DNA of 64,000 nucleotides from Mixia osmundae IAM 14324 (Eukaryota > Basidiomycota > Mixiomycetes > Mixiales > Mixiaceae): positions 318,299-382,298 of the forward strand of contig NW_014575561.1 of assembly GCF_000708205.1 (NCBI RefSeq), in the 5' to 3' direction. Within the stretch, counting starts at the first letter, position 1. The number at the start of each line of letters is the position of its first letter. Below are positions 1-11,083 of the stretch, piece by piece. Both the position numbers and the translations under genes were made by a program. A model generated the notes under the pieces. It was not told the DNA's origin. It saw only the letters and a list, made by a program, of their open reading frames with translations, and did no database searches.

Positions 1-1012
1 CTCTACGTGTATAGGGTCGTAGATTCTCGCGTCATTTTCGATGTCCTCTGGTCGCTCGTCACGTTTGGACATCCCGAAGGACGCCCTTGGCCAGACTATA
101 ACAGTCCTACCGATCCCCAAGACGACTACTTTCGCATCCGACTTGTAGCCACTTTGCTCGACTCTGTCGGACCTTTCTTCGACAAAGGCGGTCTCAAAGT
201 CAAGCTCGACGGCTTTATGACCTTCTTTGAGCTCTACCTATTCTGCAAGAAGCCACTGCCTATCGAGGTTGAATTCCTCGTGTCTGATCTGTTCGAGAAG
301 CTCAGACCAGCAAGCGCGAGGGCGACTTCGTATGCAGAGGCAGCGCTAGCACTGGACGAGCTCGTTGCTCAGGCTAGTGACCAGCTTGACTTGCCAAGAG
401 CAGGCGATGAGCTCGATCGAAGGGAAAGTGATAGCTCAAGCTCAACGTCGAGCTCGAGCAGCGATGAGACGATAGAGGATATCGATCTCTCCGATGACGA
501 AGACGACGATGCCACTCCTATCGCACTCTCAGACGACGAAGAGGACATCAACGCTCGACCTCGTCACGTGGGCATGTCAGCGGAAGAAGAAGATGCGTTC
601 AGCCAGGAGCTTGCAAAGATGATGGTCAGCAACTCTGAAAAAACTCGTCAGATCCCAAAGACGACGCTGGCCGACATCGTCCTGCCTGTTCGCAAGCGAG
701 AAGCGTCGGGTAGTATGGCTCCTCTGCCTGTCGAGCAAGATCATATGAGCTTTACGCTTCTGTCCAAGAAAGGCAACAAAGCTCAGGTAAGCCTCACAGC
801 GCTTCATCACGGCTCGTGCTAACAGACACAAGCAGGCACGAACGATGCAGATCCCGTTGGCATCGACGATTGCAGTAAACAGCATGACGAAGCAAGCACA
901 AGACGTGGCGGAGAAGCAAGAGCTCAAACGATTGGTGCTCAATTACGAACACCAAAGCGAAGCGGATACAAAGTCAAGCCCCATCAGACAGCACCGACAA
1001 CGACCAACATAG
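1..1012 (+). CDS. UPF2: UPF2/NMD2, nonsense-mediated decay factor (3' end only)
   Basis: The reading frame is open from the first base, so the gene begins outside the window. The visible part covers the end of the third MIF4G domain (frame LYVYRVVDSRVIFD, then FRIRLVATLLDSVG), an Asp/Glu/Ser-rich acidic linker and the UPF1-binding region (DAFSQELAKMMVSNSEKTRQ and SFTLLSKKGNKAQ). A 48-nt GT-AG intron at 787-834 joins KKGNKAQ to ARTMQIPLASTIAVNS; the stop is TAG at 1010-1012. UPF2 bridges UPF1 and UPF3 in the cytoplasm to trigger decay of transcripts with premature stops. Domain order and the C-terminal UPF1-binding motif make the identity firm; the N-terminal two thirds are not in view. Confidence 0.92.
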
Positions 1013-1036
1013 ATTTATCAAGGCTACATGGACCAT

Positions 1037-2311
1037 CTAGACGGACGAGTTCTCGCCATCTGATAGCGACCAGAGATACCAGACGGCGATGGAGCGGTAC
1101 GGTCGCCAGGACTGACTGAGCTCTTCCATCTCCTCTGGCGAGAGGTAGATGTTGCCCTTGAGCTTCTTGTTGAAGCGGGCTTGCAAGACCGCGCGTGAAG
1201 CAATGGTCTTTGACGGCGGCAAGGGCGGCAGCTCGTACCTGCGCTCGACAGCAGGCGAAAGGGGAGTATGAAGCTGGAAATCCTCAATTTTGATGTTAGG
1301 CTTTGTGTCTGGCGTGCGAGGCAATGCAAAGTCTGGCATCGTGCCTTGTGATGACGTGCTGGGTGTGGCAGGCGGCGTGAGCAGAGTGGTTGCAAGTGTG
1401 AGTGGGACCTCTATTTCCTCTTTGACTGTTTCTGGCTTGATCTGTTCGATCTTGCGCGCTTTGATGTGAGGGTTGGCTTGGGTGAACCAAGTCAGCATAG
1501 CCTTTTGTACTCCCAAATCGCCAGACGGCATGATCTAGGCAGACTCATCTCAGCTCATCAAAGGCGGAGATAGGGAGAGACGCACGTCGGGACGCAGAAA
1601 GACAAAGATGAGAGCCATCTCGACGGTCCATCGGCCGATTCCTCTGACCTTAATGAGATGCTCCATGACCTCTTCGTCTGACATTTTGAGCATCGCCTTT
1701 GCGTCCAGCCAGCCCTCGACAAACTTTGATGCGAGATCTTGTATGTATTCTGCTTTCCTTTGGGACAGACCGGCCGAACGCAGGTGCTGTACACTGGCGC
1801 TGGCCACCTGGAAAGGTGTCGGAAAGGGCTCGACGATGCTATAGTCTGGCTTCTCCGGCAGGTCAGGGAACCAGAGTCGTATGAACCTATACTTGATCGA
1901 TCTTGCGGCTAACCAGCTGATCTGTTGGCCGAGGATGCTCGAGCAGAGCGATCTGAAGGGCGACACGGTCTCCTCGGGCATCTCAAACGGTTTGCAAGGC
2001 AGGCTGTCCATGAGATGACCAAAGCGAGGATCTGCAGCGATGAGGTGCTCCCGAGCGGCAGAGTAAGAGAAACTGAGCGGTTCTCGAGCGATTGTCTGAG
2101 CAGAATCGCTGTCGTGAGTCGTCCCCTGAGGGAGTGGGAGGAGGGCGGCGTTGAGTGCAGTCTGACGGGCTTTCTCGGTGGATGTAGACGCTTTCTTGGC
2201 TGCCCTCTTGCTGGCCGCTCCATCTTGGCTAGAAGCTCTCTTGGGCAGCCGAGGTCGTGCGGTCGACAGGCTAGCGACTGCTTCTATCGTCGAACTACGC
2301 AGCAGGACCAT
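1037..2311 (-). CDS. MAG1: DNA-3-methyladenine glycosylase (AlkA/MAG1 type)
   Basis: Two exons, 2311-1586 and 1534-1037, give about 407 aa. An N-terminal basic, Ser/Ala-rich stretch (possible nuclear signal) precedes the HhH-GPD fold: SSILGQQISWLAARSI, then the helix-hairpin-helix VRGIGRWTVEMALIF, then RPDIMP, which holds the catalytic aspartate. The 51-nt intron (1535-1585) falls exactly between RPD and IMP, and joining the exons restores the family signature RPDIMPSGDLGVQKA, which supports the splice. The enzyme removes alkylated purines to start base excision repair. The tail after YRSIAVWYLW matches the usual family end. It ends 25 bp from the convergent UPF2 stop and shares a 248-bp divergent upstream region with the next gene. 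Confidence 0.9.
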
Positions 2312-2559
2312 CGTTGACCTGGCTAGCTTCTCTCGCTGGGCGCTGAGCTGTCGAGCTGCCCACGAGCTCGCTGGAAGGCGGCCAAGTCAAGTCGAGCGAA
2401 CCGTCGTGGAGACAATCGCCAACCGAGCCGGCGACTTTGTGTGTAGCTCTACTCGGCCGAATGACTCGCTCAGCTAGGCATGCATGACTCCTCGTCAGCC
2501 ATCTACGCCATCGTCAGGCATCAGCATACCCTCAGGCCCGACCTTGGCCTGTTCTGAGC

Positions 2560-4221
2560 ATGGCAACGGCTCCCTTTGAGCCCGACGACACTTCCTCGTC
2601 TCGTTCAGAGAATGAGCCGCTCTTCTTCCTCGGTCCTCTCGGCACATACTCTCACCAGGCACGCATTGCGACTCCCATCGACAGCTTGGCCGAGCTGAGA
2701 CATGTGGACCCAGGCTGCGACTGCGCTCAACATCCACCATACGCAATTGGTGCCCTGTTCCTCAATCACAGGTCACTGACCCGCATTTGCATATCGGCCG
2801 AGCTCATTCATCGCCGAGCAGAGGTGATCGAGCAAGTAGTAGCTCGAAAGGGCAGCGGAGTTGTGCCCGTAAGGAACTCGACGGCAGGCGCAGTACACGA
2901 AACGAGCGAACGAGTGGATCTACATCTCCCAAGCCTGAGGTGTACTGCACATACCACGCTGGCTATCAACCATGCCCTGCTCGCTCTGCCTTCTGCTCGG
3001 CCACCCTTTGAGAGAATCTATAGTCACAGACAGGCGCGTCATCGTTCCTCACCCGGACCGTCATACCTGAGCTCGCAAGCGTGCTGCAGGCCCTTGCCCA
3101 ATGTCATGCCTACCTGGCTCAGCTCAAGCATCACAATCCGGACTTGCAAGTCATCGAGAGTGCTTCCACAGCAGGTGCCGCAGAATCAGTATCGCGCAAT
3201 CCAAAGTATGCAGCCATCTGCTCGTCCTTTTGCGCCAAGCTTTACAACCTGAGCGTGCTCGTCAGCAACGTGCAAGACGAGAAAATGAGTAAGCTCTGCA
3301 CATGCACATGATGAGAGTGCTGACAGCCTTGCAGCAAATGAGACCGCGTTCGCATTGCTCAAGCCAGCTTTGGACAGTCGCGACGCGCAAAGGCAGACGC
3401 AAGTCAGTCCATCGCTTGCAAATGTACATACGATCGAAATGAGTGCGTTTGTGTGGCATGGTATCAGCCCAGACGACTACGACATCCAGTCGCTCGTTCA
3501 TGCACAAGTGCCGCCTTCACCCTACGCAAGGCATCTCTTGCGCTCAGACAATCTCGCCTTGTCCGACGAGCTGCAGACTCGACTACGCAGCAATCTGTCG
3601 CAATTGCCAGCTTGGCCAAGCGAGCTCAGTGTGGCAGCCTTTGACGCTCAGACACTCGCATCGCACGGCAACATGCAAACACTGCTCCTCAGACGATACA
3701 CTCGCATAGACGGCCAGTGTACCATCAAACTCCATCCGGGCAGATACCGTCTGCAATGGTTCGTTCACCTCTTCGCCGTTCAGCCCGCCACGCCTGCGGC
3801 TTCTTCCATGACGTTCACGACGACGTGGCCAGCAGAGACGCATCGATCCGAAATCGACGGAAAGCTGAGGATGCGGCCTAGCATAAGCAACCCTCTTGGC
3901 TTCCCCACCAGACCGCTCGATCTTTTGCCCAGCTATCCCTCTTTGCCTCTCGATCTGACACTAGAGGTCACAGCACCGTCCGACAGGCTAAGGATTCAGC
4001 TTGATCAAGCCACTATCGAGGCGCATTGGTATGGCCAACACAGAGGCGGCTGGGTCCCGCTGCAATCACCTCGTGACCTAGAAATCAGCACAGAACAAGA
4101 GTGTACTGTGCGCATCCACGATCACTCGCCAGGTTGGAAGGGAGGAGCAAGACTGGGCGGTGTCAAGCTCATCCGATCGGACGCGCCCGCGCATGGACAG
4201 AGCACAGGCGTGTGTTGTTGA
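2560..4221 (+). CDS. Prephenate-dehydratase-like protein with altered active site and novel C-terminal half
   Basis: Model: exons 2560-3033, 3090-3288 and 3335-4221, giving 519 aa. The first ~260 residues follow prephenate dehydratase: FLGPLGTYSHQA, GSGVVPVRNSTAGAV, RIYSHRQ joined to ALAQCHAYLAQL, ESASTAGAAESV, VQDEK joined to TNETAFALL. Two catalytic signatures are changed: the usual ENS reads RNS (about 2872-2880) and the essential TRF reads TAF (3343-3351). No ACT regulatory domain follows; instead about 280 residues (TIKLHPGRYRLQWFVHL, PGWKGGARLGGVKLI) match nothing I recognise. The first intron (3034-3089) needs a GC donor, CAG|GCGCGT. It may be a pseudo-enzyme or scaffold. Alternatively a separate gene starts at the Met at 3438. 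Confidence 0.6.
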
Positions 4222-4272
4222 TTATACTACAGTGCATACAGCAAGAAACTATGTTTGGCTTCACACTTGCGC

Positions 4273-7200
4273 TCAACGTTTCGCCTGAGGCTGTAGATGC
4301 GCAGGCAGCTGCCTATTCAATGCTCTGCTGTTGTTGAAGATGTGACTGTTCTGCACTACAGCTGCTTGCTGTTGTCCCTGCACAGGTCGATAGGCAGACG
4401 CAGCACCGAATCCAGGTGCGGCGCCATAGGACGGTAGACGATCTGCAGCCGGCGGAGTCGGCTTGTGCCCATTTGCGAAGCTTTGGCCATTGGCCGAAGA
4501 GGGCAGCGGCGAATACGACGAGGCAGGCGCACCATAGCTTGGCGTCTGCAGCGCGCCGTTAAGAGGTACGAACGGTGCACCATATTGGGGCTGCTGCGGA
4601 GCATTGTATGCCTGCAGGTTGGCTCGCTGACTAGCGTTTTGGGGGTGATACGCCGAAGCGGAGGCTGCCTTTGCAATGATAGCCTGTAGCGAGCTACCAC
4701 CGGCGGCGCCGCTTGGAGCAAAGCTCGACTGTGCAAAGTTCTGACCATAAGCAGACTGCTGCTGGGCGTAAGCTTGCTGCTGCTGCCCATAGCCTGGCTG
4801 CTGTCCGTAAGCCGGCCGTTGCCCATAGAACGCTTGCTGGCCATATGCTGGCTGCTGTCCATAAGATGGCTGTTGCAGATGGGTAGGCTGCTGATAAGCG
4901 CCAAAGTTGTTCTGCTGCTGGTAAGGTTGTTGATAATTCTGTTGTTGCTGGTATTGCTGCTGGTTCGTAGAGGCATTATTTGCATAGTCGTATCGCGGCA
5001 CGCCGTAGTTCATGTCCCGCCGTTGCGAGTGGAAGCCTTCGCCATATGAGCCTTGCGACTGCTGCTGACCGTTAGTACCACGTCTGACGCTGTCCTTGTC
5101 TCTCGCAGTGAGGACGCGCTTGGCGATCTGTACGCCGGGCAGCAGCATACTGCGATGAGGCTTCAGCTGTGGCGGGAAATGGTATACTGCCGATACGGAG
5201 CGATCGTTGTTGATATGCGGCAGTCCGAATGAATCATCGAAAGGCGAAAAGAACGTGGTACCCGGTACACAATCAGGATCCGGTGCGGCTAGTCCAGCTA
5301 GTCCGTCGGAACTTTTGCTGTCAAAGGCTACAGGTATCGTTGATGGTTTCTTGCCATACAGATTCGTAAGCGCTTCGTACAGACCGTGGTTATCGTTGAC
5401 AAAGACAACATCGCTGCCGAGGCCGTTCCGCCGTTCCTCGTCCTCTGACAGCTCATGATAATGCAGATCGAGTGCCGCCAGGAGACGACTAGAGTCTATG
5501 AAAGGTAGCAAGGCCACGCCTTGCCAGAGCATCTTCTTGCCATTCATGTCGATCATAAATTCCTCTGGGTAAAAGTCAATGATGGGCGAATCTTCGCTCG
5601 TCATGAGGTCGTGGAAAGGCGCAGGTATGTGCTTGCGACTTGCTGCTGGGAAGACACCCATGAGCTGCTCAAAAGGTCTGAATGGCGCGCCTAGCTCGAA
5701 TTGAATGTCCAGCTTCTCCAAGTCAGTAAAATCGGAGGCGAAAGGCGCGAAATGCCACGGATAAAACCATTGCCAAGATGGGCAGCCCTGATAGTAATAC
5801 GCCAAGACCCACGAAAGACCTTCCATATAGTTTTTGACAATCCTGCGTTCCATATGTCAGTCGGATGAAAGCCACCACAGCCACGATCGCTTACTGATCG
5901 CGAAAAGCTTTGTCCTCGAGCGGGACGCCAAACTTTTGCTGGTAGTATCGCTCCTTGTAGCCTGGCTCCCATAATCTGTTACCACAGTCAGCCAGCGATA
6001 GTGGCAGGCAATCTGCGCCGACTTACTTGACGGTGTCATCCTGCTCAGCCACATTGCCTGTGATGCGCAGTGGAGCAGGCGCTACAGGTCCAGAGAGAAC
6101 AGAAGTATCTGCAGGTCCTTCTTCGTCATCGTCAAGCACTATCGCCGCGTCTTCTGCGACCTCACTCTCGTCTTGACCGGCCTGTAGGCCTGCAGCGACA
6201 GTATCACTGACTGCGGCAGCGATCGCGTGCGTCTCCGGTGTAGGCTCATCCGACACAGGCGCGGGGCCCGAGCTACGATCTGCTTCTGCCTCTTCGCTGG
6301 CCTTCCGCTTGACCCCACGAGCTGCGTTGTAGAGCTCCTGACTCGAGTCAGCAGACTCCGAGACTGTCTCTTGCGCATCGGTGGAGCTAGGAGGGACCCC
6401 ATCGCCGCTCGAGGAAGCGATGCCATAAAGCTGCTCATCGTCGTCCGAAACAGGCGCAGCTTCGCTGGACTGAGTGGCAGTAGTCTTGCGCGCTTTCAGC
6501 TCAGCTTTGAGTCGCTCTGCAGCCGAAAGGTTGGCAGAATTAGCGGCTGCGGTGACGCCCAATTGTGCTTTGAGCGATTTGGCTGCAGACTGGTTTGCAG
6601 CTCGGCTCGACTCAGCGATTGAGCTTGCCATCAACTGAGCCTGACTGACCGCAGGCACGATCGTCGTCGGCCTAGCAGGCAGGAAAGGTGGAAGGGGGCC
6701 ATTCTTATGGCCGACCATCGACGGTGTAGACCGGCCGCTTGAAGGCAGCGACTGAACCTCGACATATTCTGTTCCATTGGGCATTTGCATGGATCCTGGA
6801 AGGGGTTTGCGAGATGGCGAGTCGTCTGAAGCGCCATTTCCAAGCCTTCTCCGCTTCTCATTGCGGTCTTGGCGCTCCTCTGCGTCCCGCCGCCGTTGAA
6901 AGATCTCGTCTTCCCTCCTCGCAAGGCCATCGAGAATGAACTGAGCTGACTTCATGTTGACTTTGCCGTGAGAGGTGAGATAGTCTCCCATCTGAGGCAA
7001 AGATGTCCGCCATATCGCTAGCAATGTATCGATCGCGCCTTCCCGGATTTCGAGAGAGGGTAGATGGGGCAAGAAATCGTTGCCGACAAAGAAGATGAGA
7101 AAGACCCAATCGTCGATTGCTCGCTCGAGGTCGAAAGGAAAGGGTACACCAGGCACATTGAGCTCGATTTCGAGATATTCGCGCAGGACAGAGACATCAA

Positions 7201-8412
7201 GAAAGATGAACGGTTTCCGCTCTGTGATCTTGTTCTTCTCGTCGAACTCGCCTTGCTTTTCTTTGGGCGCACCCGTACAGTTGGAAGAGTGATGGCCGGG
7301 CTGGCCACATCGATGGCAGCCCCGGGGCTTTCGATCTTGTGCAAACACATCTTCTCGTAGCACTTTGAAGTAAGGCTCATGCGTTGCCAGTGAAAGCATG
7401 ATGAGATCGGCATCCTGTCAGATGATGCACGCTCAGCCAACGAAGAAGATTTCATGACCCAGCACGACTGACCAAGCCATAGATGACGTGGCGCGTGTTG
7501 GGATCGTAGCCCGCGTGACTTCTTTGCCTTCTGATATAATCCATGATCTTGTGCTCGCCTTCACCGGGAACGGAAGCGTCTGAGATGACGACTTGGAGCT
7601 GATGGCCATGTCATCAGCATCATGTTGCATAGCGTAAGTAGAAAGTACCTTTGACCAGCCTGGATCACTGTTGAGCTTGCTTGCGACCCAATACCGCAGT
7701 GAAGCGGCTAGCAGGTCCATGAAGGGTGTGCCGGGCGTGATAGCATTCTGATCCCAGGCCTTTTTGTCTTTGTACTCGTCGCTGACTTCCTTGCCCATGG
7801 CTATGCGTTTCAAAGCGTCAGCACAGCAAGCAAGCAATTTTACAGAGTAGCGACGCGCCTTCCCATTCTCTGATGGCTGCCTCTTTCTCTTCCGCCTTTG
7901 TCTTTGCTTCCTGAGACGCTCTGAAGCGACGACTACGCTGCTGATTCATCTTGGCTCGTGGAGCGACACCATCTGTGATGGAGGAACCGGTTCAGCTGGT
8001 GTCGAGCTGGAGGCAATCCTTGCAGACCTATGGCAATGAGAAGCAACTTGCGAGGTCTGATCATGTTGACGACACGCTCAGTGTAGGCGAAGATCTCTAC
8101 CATCATGTCTGCCTCCGTCTCTGGAGGCGGCTTGCCTTCTGGATGAGTACAAGGATGGACGATGCCGTTCATGTCGAGATAGAGACAATCGAACTCTTCC
8201 CCGTTCGGATTGGGCAGAGACATATCCACCGGTATCTCTACATCCTCTCCGCCCCCATCTGGGTCATCCTCACTGCCTGGCAAAGGCTGGCCAGTGACAG
8301 GATCGAGACGAGAAGCGCCAGGCTGAGCTTTGGTCGGCAGATCTTCCTTGACCGATGTGACGATATGAGGGTATTTCTTGCTCAGCCATCGAAACAGCGC
8401 TGGCACACCCAT
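4273..8412 (-). CDS. RAT1: RAT1/XRN2 nuclear 5'-3' exoribonuclease
   Basis: Starts [15 protein letters not shown] at 8412, the RAT1/XRN N-terminus. Exon 1 (8412-8028) joins exon 2 at 7972 to read [20 protein letters not shown]. Further pieces give [38 protein letters not shown], the CCHC zinc knuckle [14 protein letters not shown], and [15 protein letters not shown]. The conserved nuclease tail ([21 protein letters not shown]) follows a long acidic, Ala/Ser-rich insert. The knuckle and length favour the nuclear RAT1 over cytoplasmic XRN1. The enzyme degrades RNA in rRNA maturation and in transcription termination. The last ~230 residues are a Gln/Tyr/Asn-rich tail with YGQQ-type repeats. The intron at 7801-7858 uses a GC donor (AAG|GCGCGT). 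At least five introns. Divergent from MsrB (159 bp). Confidence 0.93.
4730..4990 (-). repeat. Low-complexity Gln/Tyr repeat tract coding the RAT1 tail
   Basis: On the minus strand this codes tandem variants of a PxYGQQ unit ([22 protein letters not shown] is typical in style) preceded by runs of [10 protein letters not shown]. The DNA is a degenerate repeat of tacggncagcag-like units, so it is imperfect at nucleotide level but clear at protein level. Composition (Q, Y, N, P, G) is that of prion-like or phase-separating domains. The mirror reading frames on the plus strand (Leu-rich) are shadows. Confidence 0.85.
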
Positions 8413-8571
8413 GACGTGCCCTAGCTTCTGTAGGGTGGGCGGTGGACTGACTTGGAGCTGGGATGCTGGAGTTCCTCAGCCTTGACTGTATATTTGATAT
8501 TCCAGATGAAACCAGAGTGCCACAATGAAGCTGACTCCGCGTCATGACTGCTCAGCGCCGCGCCGGATCGC

Positions 8572-9270
8572 ATGCTCAGCAGAGTCGCTCGCACAGCCTC
8601 CAACTCTACAAGACTCACAGCTTACCATCCAGCAGGCAACATTCACAGACGAGCCTGGCTATTGGCCGCCTCAGCACCTATCGCGATCTACGCAAGTCAA
8701 CGCTACTTCTTCAACCTGGGTTCCTCACAATCCACTAGCTCGAGCAAGATGGCTCCCACCGATTTTCCAAAGGGCCGCACAGACGAGGAGTGGCGTACTG
8801 TCCTCTCGCCGGAGCAGTTCAGGATCTTGAGGAAGAAGGGAACCGAGATGGCAGGAACGTCGGATCTCAACGATCATCAGCCTACTTCGGGTACCTACAA
8901 CTGCGCCGCATGCGATTCACCTCTGTACACTGCCAACCAGAAGGTATGCCTGATCCTCACGGGAGCATACTGCCACGCTGACGAGCGATCTGCAGTTTGC
9001 GTCCCATTGCGGATGGCCAGGTGAGCTCTTTTTGCCACCGTAGCTCTTTGATGCTGACGTCAACCTGTAGCCTTCTTCGATACCGTTCCAGGTGCAGTCA
9101 CTCGTCACGAGGACCGAACTTTCGGCATGCTGCGTACAGAGATTACCTGTTCCCAATGCGGAGGCCATCTCGGCCACGTGTTCAAGGGCGAAGGCTACGA
9201 AGCTGCCAAATCGACCGATGAGCGTCACTGTGTCAACGGCATCTCGCTCAAGTTTTCAGAGGACAAGTAA
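8572..9270 (+). CDS. Methionine-R-sulfoxide reductase (MsrB)
   Basis: Three exons, 8572-8943, 8996-9020 and 9071-9270, give 198 aa. Zinc-binding pairs CAACDSPLY and CSQCGGHLGHVF, the SHCGWPAFF motif (rebuilt across the 25-nt middle exon) and the catalytic cysteine in RHCVNGISLKF are all present. The enzyme reduces methionine-R-sulfoxide in proteins using thioredoxin. The first 59 residues are Arg/Ser/Ala-rich with a hydrophobic patch, as expected for a mitochondrial presequence. A second Met at 8749 (MAPTDFPKGRTDEEW) starts exactly where the MsrB fold begins, so a shorter cytosolic form from the same gene is possible. Both introns are GT-AG (52 and 50 nt). Confidence 0.92.
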
Positions 9271-9310
9271 TGCTAGGCCACGAGTGATTGTATTGAATAC
9301 ACATCCTATG

Positions 9311-10901
9311 CTATAATTTCGACCTTGCCGACGTGTCTGAATCTGCGAGCGAGATAACTCCTTCTTTGGCGAGCGAATCGAGCATACGCTCATCGATCCC
9401 TGCGCACAATAGTACTTCTCTTGTATCTCTCCCTGGCTCTAATGTGTAGCCCTCGCTGAACTGTCCGCGTGCCTGTCTGGCTGGTGTCCGTGACAGGATC
9501 GGACTGGGCTCGGGTATCGTCCCTTCATCCTCTTCTTCCTCCTGCATATCTCGTCCATATGCCTCCTCGTGTATTGTCACGCCATGACGCGAAACCTCTT
9601 CCTTTTCGAGCACGGGCGCAACGCAAGCATCGGTGCCCATAAAGACGCTAGTCCATTCATCTCTCGTACGCGTAGCAAATGCCGTGGTGAAGAACGTTCG
9701 TAGCTCTGGCCAAGTGGATCTATCGTGTTGTGTTGCAGGCGATGGGTATCTGTAATTCGAGGGTGCAGGCGCGGCTGTTGGCGTCAAGCTGTCCTTTGGC
9801 GGTGGAGAATCTAGCAGGCTCTTAATGAGGATCTGTCTGCGCAAAAACTTCAGCGTTGACTCTCGTGGGATATGCAACCTACAGGAACTCCTCGTAAAAT
9901 TGACTTTCGATGGCTCCGACGGACATGTACTTGCCATCGCGTGTTTCATATACGCCATACCCTGCTCATCGTCTGAGCAAATGCTCGTACCGGGCTCGGC
10001 AGAGGCAGACATACAAGGTGCCCCGCCGTCCAGTACATTATCGCCCGCTTTCTCGGACCAAATGGGCATGCCAACGCTCAGCTTGGACAGCATCAGAGGG
10101 AAACTTGATACGTATCGTGTGCCGGTAATCTGCAACAGCGTAAGCCAGCGTTGACGAGAGAGCTGGGACGGATTGACCATGTCAGCCTCGACGATCTGAC
10201 CCTGACCGCTCCTGGTCCGCTCGATGAGTGCAAGGAGGATCCCCAAGACGCACATCAGGCCTCCGCCTGCAAAGTCGCCCAGCAAATTGGCAGGCGGAAA
10301 GGGCGCGCTCTTGCCTTGGCTAGGCCGTAGCATCTGCTCCGACATCAGCGCAGCATCTAGCTAGGTCGGAGGTCCGCACAGATAGGACGCCGGAGAGCGC
10401 AATGTAGTTGATATCATGTCCTGCCATCTTGGCATATTCGCCTGCTTTCAGATGAGTGAGGCTTGCGAACGAGATGATAAGACCTGCCCGTCCTACGATA
10501 GCCGGTCAGACGAGCGACCACCACGCCAGGATTAGCAGCGAGCAGTACATCCGGGCCCAACCCCAGTCGCTCCAGTACACCAGGTCGGAAAGGGTCGATG
10601 ATCACATCTACTCCTTTCCATCCTTGCTGATTCGGCTTGATCAGATCAAGCAAGATCTCCTTCCCGCTGGCTGACTTGGGCGAGATAGATATGGACTCTT
10701 TGCCGCGACAGAGCGTATCTGAGTTGAAATTGGTGCCTGGCCGGTCGACACGAATCACGCGAGCTCCAAAGTCGGCGAGCACCATGCCGGCAAACGGCCC
10801 GGGCGCTAAGCCAGCAAACTGTCTCAGCGTCAGTGATGCTACATGCACGTTGAATGTGTATCTACCTCGAGCACTGTCAGACCATCTAGAGGGCGACCCA
10901 T
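9311..10901 (-). CDS. Family III CoA-transferase, alpha-methylacyl-CoA racemase-like
   Basis: Start chosen at 10901 because MGRPLDGLTVLE spliced to FAGLAPGPFAGMVLADFGA gives the exact CaiB/AMACR N-terminus; the longer open frame upstream reads through an intron. Further exons give RPGVLERLGLGPD, ARLTGYRRTG joined to EYAKMAGHDINYIALSG, PPANLLGDFAGGG and GGAPWYGVYETRDGKYMSVGAIE. The aspartate in KMAGHDINY is the family catalytic position. AMACR interconverts (R)- and (S)-2-methylacyl-CoA for peroxisomal/mitochondrial beta-oxidation; no clear C-terminal PTS1 tripeptide is seen (ends RSKL, which is only weakly SKL-like). The intron at 10442-10487 uses a GC donor (CGG|GCAGGT). Tail-to-tail with MsrB, 40 bp apart. 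Confidence 0.86.
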
Positions 10902-11083
10902 CTCGCTGAAGCGGTGCCCCTCGACAGAGACTTGGGCCCACTCGACTCGACGCGGAGAGTTTCAGAGCATTTGCCACGCGCGCGCTGTGATCTGTCTGAG
11001 TGCGTCATCATCCACGAATCAAATGGAGATTCTCCGAGTTGTTCCCTCTTTCCTGTTCTACAGCGCATTCGTCAGTCAACAAG

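Noticed and set aside
369-551. Ser-rich minus-strand open frame in UPF2
   Set aside because: It mirrors the Asp/Glu/Ser-coding acidic linker of UPF2; no start context or homology.
4356-5049. Met/Ser- and Leu-rich open frames on both strands over the RAT1 tail
   Set aside because: Shadows of the Gln/Tyr repeat; repeat DNA keeps all frames open.
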